From: Bacteroidota bacterium
GTDB taxonomy: Bacteria > Bacteroidota > Bacteroidia > Chitinophagales > Chitinophagaceae
Direction: 5' to 3'
NCBI GenBank assembly: GCA_023417815.1
Contig: JAEZEI010000052.1
Coordinates: 124,001-188,000, forward strand
DNA: 64,000 nucleotides
Below, in pieces: positions 61,407 to 64,000 of the stretch. Numbering within the stretch: position 1 is the first letter of the stretch; every line of letters begins with the position of its first letter. The notes beneath the pieces were generated by a model. That model saw only the letters and a list, made by a program, of their open reading frames with translations. It did not search any database and was not told the origin of the DNA. The position numbers were made by a program, and so were the translations under genes.

Positions 61407-61901
61407 ATGAAAAGAGCTGCGCTGATTTTTGACATAATCCTTATCATTCTGCTATTTGCTTCCTGTGCTACCTCAAAACAGGCTCGTCAATATCGCCAAA
61501 CGGTTGATGGCTCATGGCAATTGAAATCTGTGACTTCTGAAGGAATAACCGGGACAGTCAGGACCATGCTTTTCAATGAGGCAGACCTTAATTGTTTTGT
61601 CGGCAGTAACTGGGAGTTTTCCAATCATAACAGCCTGGGGTCTTATTCCATTTCCTCTAATACAGGAACCTGCCCTGCACTTAAAAGAAATATCCGGTGG
61701 TCAGTTTATGAGTCCGCGGCTGATGAGCCGAAATTGCTTCAATTTAAGCGGGTAGATGATAAATACAAGGAGATCGACGATAATAGTGCCGGTTTCAGGT
61801 TCACCATACTTGAACTGGATAACACCCAGATGAAACTTAGATCGGATATAACTTTCGAAGGAAAACCTTCGGCTTTCATATACAATTTTGTAAGGCTATA
61901 A
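61407..61901 (+). CDS. Lipocalin-like lipoprotein
   Basis: 164 residues. The lipobox LFASC gives a lipidated Cys at residue 20. From GSWQLKSVTSEGITG the sequence follows the lipocalin-like pattern common in Bacteroidota (W-x-L start, then FNEADLNCFVGSNWEFSNHNSLGSYSI, and a final YNFVRL strand). The protein is expected in the periplasm or outer membrane; the ligand is unknown. It lies 9 bases before the OmpA-like lipoprotein gene, so the two probably form one operon. Confidence 0.75.
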   Translation: MKRAALIFDIILIILLFASCATSKQARQYRQTVDGSWQLKSVTSEGITGTVRTMLFNEADLNCFVGSNWEFSNHNSLGSYSISSNTGTCPALKRNIRWSVYESAADEPKLLQFKRVDDKYKEIDDNSAGFRFTILELDNTQMKLRSDITFEGKPSAFIYNFVRL

Positions 61902-61910
61902 TTACCTCTG

Positions 61911-62615
61911 ATGAAAATTAATAAAAACATTTTAATGATCCCCGCGCTGGCGCTTCTACTCGCATCCTGCGACAGCACGAGAAGGATGAGTAAACAGGAC
62001 AAGGGTGTGGCCGCAGGGGTTATTGTTGGTGGTGTGGTTGGCGGCGTTATTGGAAATAATACGGGCAAGGGCAACACTGCAGCGGGCGTAATAATCGGCG
62101 CTGCAGTTGGCGGTGTTGCAGGCGGCATTATAGGAGCAAAAATGGACCGCCAGGCTGAACGCATCAAAACCGAGATCCCCGGTGCTACAGTGGAAAGAAT
62201 AGGTGAGGGTATTGATGTAACATTTGATGACAATGCTGATGGCACTAAGGGCGGTATTTATTTCGCGACAAATAAATATGACCTTAACCAGAACTCAATA
62301 AACGCACTTCAGAAACTGGTGAAGATCTTCAGTGAATATCCTGATACTGATATATTGGTTGAAGGACATACGGATGATGTGGGTACTGACTCTTATAACC
62401 TTGGTTTGTCTCAAAGAAGGGCGGAAGCTGTGGGGAATTACCTGAGAAATGCAGGCGTAAGTGCCAACAGGCTGATGATACGCTGGTACGGTGAAACAAA
62501 GCCAAGGGTTGAAAATACCTCCGATGAAAACAGGGCCCTGAACAGGAGGGTGCAGATCATTATCACTGCCAATGAAAAAATGAAGGAAGAAGCTAAGAAG
62601 GAAGCCGGCGAGTAG
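61911..62615 (+). CDS. OmpA-family lipoprotein
   Basis: 234 residues. The lipobox LLLASC puts the Cys at residue 20. A glycine-zipper stretch (GVIVGGVVGGVIGNN and GVIIGAAVGGVAGGIIGAK) at about residues 35-80 may insert into a membrane. The C-terminal OmpA domain (about 115-225) has ILVEGHTDDVGTDSYNLGLSQRRAEAVGNYL and ENRALNRRVQIII, which bind peptidoglycan through the Asp and Arg in these motifs. The likely role is anchoring the outer membrane to the cell wall. The C-terminus is a charged tail (EKMKEEAKKEAGE). Confidence 0.92.
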   Translation: MKINKNILMIPALALLLASCDSTRRMSKQDKGVAAGVIVGGVVGGVIGNNTGKGNTAAGVIIGAAVGGVAGGIIGAKMDRQAERIKTEIPGATVERIGEGIDVTFDDNADGTKGGIYFATNKYDLNQNSINALQKLVKIFSEYPDTDILVEGHTDDVGTDSYNLGLSQRRAEAVGNYLRNAGVSANRLMIRWYGETKPRVENTSDENRALNRRVQIIITANEKMKEEAKKEAGE

Positions 62616-62633
62616 TCTCTTTAAAGTATTAAG

Positions 62634-62708
62634 CTGCTGTGTGATCATTTTCATTTTCGGGAACAGGTTTCTGTTCATTAGAAAAGAAAACTTTAAATCG
62701 CACAGCAG
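62634..62708 (+). promoter_or_regulatory. Structured element ending in a T-tract
   Basis: CTGCTGTGTGAT (62634-62645) pairs with ATCGCACAGCAG (62697-62708) with one G-U, enclosing an inner hairpin GAACAG-GTTT-CTGTTC (62661-62676). The outer arm is followed by TTTTATTTTT. It could be the terminator of the OmpA-like gene; a leader or small RNA is less likely. Confidence 0.45.
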
Positions 62709-62711
62709 TTT

Positions 62712-62719
62712 TATTTTTG
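62712..62719 (+). promoter_or_regulatory. -7 box before the dehydrogenase gene
   Basis: TATTTTTG fits TAnnTTTG and ends 4 bases before the ATG. It overlaps the T-tract of the hairpin element, so the terminator and promoter share bases. Confidence 0.4.
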
Positions 62720-62723
62720 CCTG

Positions 62724-63584
62724 ATGGTAAAAACAATCGTAGTTGCCGGTGCGGGCACAATGGGATCAGGAATAGCCTTTGCCGCCGCAAGAAGCGGGTA
62801 TGAGGTGATCCTGTTTGAAAGGTCTTCCGAAGTGCTTGAAAAAGCCAGGAAATTCTTCGGTGATTCCCTTACTTTTCTGCTGAATAAGCAAAAGATCTCT
62901 GAAGAGGACAAGATCAATACCCTTAACGCTGTAAGCTTCACCACCTCAATCAGCGATTGTAAATGTGATATGGTTATTGAAGCCATCATTGAATCCATTC
63001 CGGCTAAACAAGATCTTTTCCACCAGCTCGCTGAGATCAATTCAGACAAAACCATATTCGCTTCCAACACGTCCTCCTTATCGATCAGTAAAATACAGTC
63101 AGGAATTTCATTTCCTGGAAGAGTTGTAGGAATGCACTTTTTTAATCCCGCGCATGTAATGAAACTTGTTGAGGTGGTGAAAGGAGAGCAAACAAGCAAT
63201 GATGTTGCAGAGGAGGTGATAAGTATATGCAAGACCATGGGGAAGGTCCCTGTCTTTTGCCAGGATTCTCCCGGGTTTATAGTGAACCGTGTTGCAAGGC
63301 ATTATTATCTTGAGGCAATGCGTATAGCGGAAGCAGGCGTAGCAGAGATAAATGACATTGATGATGCAATGGAAAATGCCGGATTCAAAATGGGGCCTTT
63401 CCGGTTGATGGATCTTATAGGGATGGATATAAACCTTTCCGTATCCGAATCACTCTATGCAGCATTTAATGAGCTTCCACGCTTTGAACCCAATATTCTT
63501 CAGCGTAATAAAGTAGCCGCAGGTGAACTCGGGAGAAAAACAGGTAAAGGTTTTTATGATTATTCAACCAATAAGGAGAAATGA
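62724..63584 (+). CDS. 3-hydroxyacyl-CoA dehydrogenase (3-hydroxybutyryl-CoA type)
   Basis: 286 residues. The NAD-binding Rossmann motif VAGAGTMGSGIAFAAARSG is at residues 5-23, and the acidic residue after strand 2 is in VILFERS. The catalytic His is in VGMHFFNPAHVMKLVEVV near residue 138, and the C-terminal dimerisation domain carries QDSPGFIVNRVARHYYLEA and GFKMGPFRLMDLIGMD. It oxidises (S)-3-hydroxyacyl-CoA in fatty acid degradation or runs in reverse. The length matches short-chain single-domain members. Its stop overlaps the next start (ATGA). Confidence 0.94.
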   Translation: MVKTIVVAGAGTMGSGIAFAAARSGYEVILFERSSEVLEKARKFFGDSLTFLLNKQKISEEDKINTLNAVSFTTSISDCKCDMVIEAIIESIPAKQDLFHQLAEINSDKTIFASNTSSLSISKIQSGISFPGRVVGMHFFNPAHVMKLVEVVKGEQTSNDVAEEVISICKTMGKVPVFCQDSPGFIVNRVARHYYLEAMRIAEAGVAEINDIDDAMENAGFKMGPFRLMDLIGMDINLSVSESLYAAFNELPRFEPNILQRNKVAAGELGRKTGKGFYDYSTNKEK

Positions 63585-64000
63585 TCGCTGTTACAGGTAG
63601 CGCGGGCCTTCTGGGATCCGAGATAGTAAGGCAACTTACGTCTTCGGGCAAAAAGGTGCGCGCGATCTTCAATAATAATCCCCCTGTCATCGAGTCTCCC
63701 CTGGTTGAACCTTTTAACTGTAACATCCTGGATGTAATAACACTGGACGAGGCTTTGAAAGATGTTGAACAGGTTTACCATTGTGCGGCGCTTGTTTCTT
63801 TCAAAGGAAATGATGCCCGTTCTTTATACAGCATAAATGTAGAAGGTACATCCAATGTGGTGAATGCTTCGCTGAATAACCAGGTAGGGAAATTCCTTTA
63901 TGTGAGTTCGGTCGCTGCTCTTGGCAGGGTAAATGATGCTGTGGTATCCGAAGCCTCGCCCTGGGATGAAAAGGTGCGGTCAAGTAATTATGCGCGGAGT
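63581..64000 (+). CDS. NAD-dependent epimerase/dehydratase (5' part; runs past the window)
   Basis: The ATG at 63581 overlaps the dehydrogenase stop, preceded by the SD-like AAGGAGA. 140 codons are visible. The Rossmann motif TGSAGLLGSE (TGxxGxxG) starts at residue 5. YHCAALVSFKGNDARSLYSINVEGTSNVVNA and FLYVSSVAALG follow, and the frame ends at SNYARS, where the catalytic YxxxK of extended short-chain dehydrogenases is likely to begin. The substrate could be a sugar nucleotide or a dihydroflavonol-like or steroid-like compound. It is coupled to the upstream gene. Confidence 0.88.
   Translation, partial: MIAVTGSAGLLGSEIVRQLTSSGKKVRAIFNNNPPVIESPLVEPFNCNILDVITLDEALKDVEQVYHCAALVSFKGNDARSLYSINVEGTSNVVNASLNNQVGKFLYVSSVAALGRVNDAVVSEASPWDEKVRSSNYARS

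Overview
The window reads as chromosomal DNA of a Bacteroidota bacterium, most likely a Chitinophagaceae-type (Chitinophagales) lineage. The evidence is a type IX secretion C-terminal signal (10764 end), Bacteroidota-style -7 boxes TAnnTTTG placed almost on start codons, an RHS-core relic of the kind common in that group, TonB-dependent/outer-membrane barrel proteins, PAS-rich kinases paired with LuxR-type regulators, and dispersed repeat families (TTCCCGCAGAT...ATCTGCGGGAA; GAGACGCAA...TTGCGTCTC; CAACTTCCAACCTCC). Species cannot be read from the sequence.

Layout. 1-1.2 kb: 3' part of a DsbD-like thiol:disulfide reductase. 1.2-3.8 kb: a small accessory patch that looks like an integron cassette array without an integrase in view: parD with a truncated parE, an alpha/beta hydrolase and a protein of unknown function, separated by two attC-like sites of 130-140 bp. 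4-5.8 kb: an XRE/coiled-coil protein and an ECF sigma factor. 6-9 kb: uvrA. 9-10.8 kb: a T9SS-exported protein broken by one in-frame TAG. 10.9-16.5 kb: ChaA-like antiporter, then a divergent DNA-damage-like cluster (SRAP/YedK protein, small protein, degenerate S24 domain | LigT-like protein, PA0069-type radical SAM) and rtcB. 16.7-18.9 kb: sugar kinase fused to a RapZ C-terminal domain plus a MurU-like uridylyltransferase, suggesting cell-wall sugar recycling. 18.9-24.2 kb: outer-membrane barrel protein, and a TolC/adaptor pair with no pump beside it. 24.5-27.3 kb: cobalamin riboswitch, btuB-like receptor, MarC protein. 27.5-32 kb: methyltransferase, tRNA-Arg(CCG), a second XRE/coiled-coil pair, a decayed RHS core and a REP-like twin hairpin: an accessory/decay zone.

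32-34 kb: M23 peptidase and NhaA. 34-44 kb: a two-component block with three PAS kinases, three LuxR-type regulators and a stand-alone receiver. 44-51.5 kb (minus strand): acyl-CoA ligase, YceI lipoprotein, TPR protein, DUF1015, SerC, a zinc phospholipase C/S1-P1-like protein, DUF502. 51.6-59.3 kb: TetR-TolC-adaptor-RND-AIM24-like operon with a candidate TetR operator. 59.4-64 kb: Bax inhibitor-1 family protein, pheS, two lipoproteins (lipocalin-like, OmpA-like), 3-hydroxyacyl-CoA dehydrogenase and the start of an NAD-dependent epimerase.

The items most worth a second look are the cassette array, the kinase-RapZ fusion next to MurU, the divergent S24/SRAP/LigT/radical-SAM cluster with its palindromic control region, the XRE/coiled-coil paralogues, and the decayed RHS locus with a clean 56-bp insertion. 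All calls are from reading the sequence; no database search was run.
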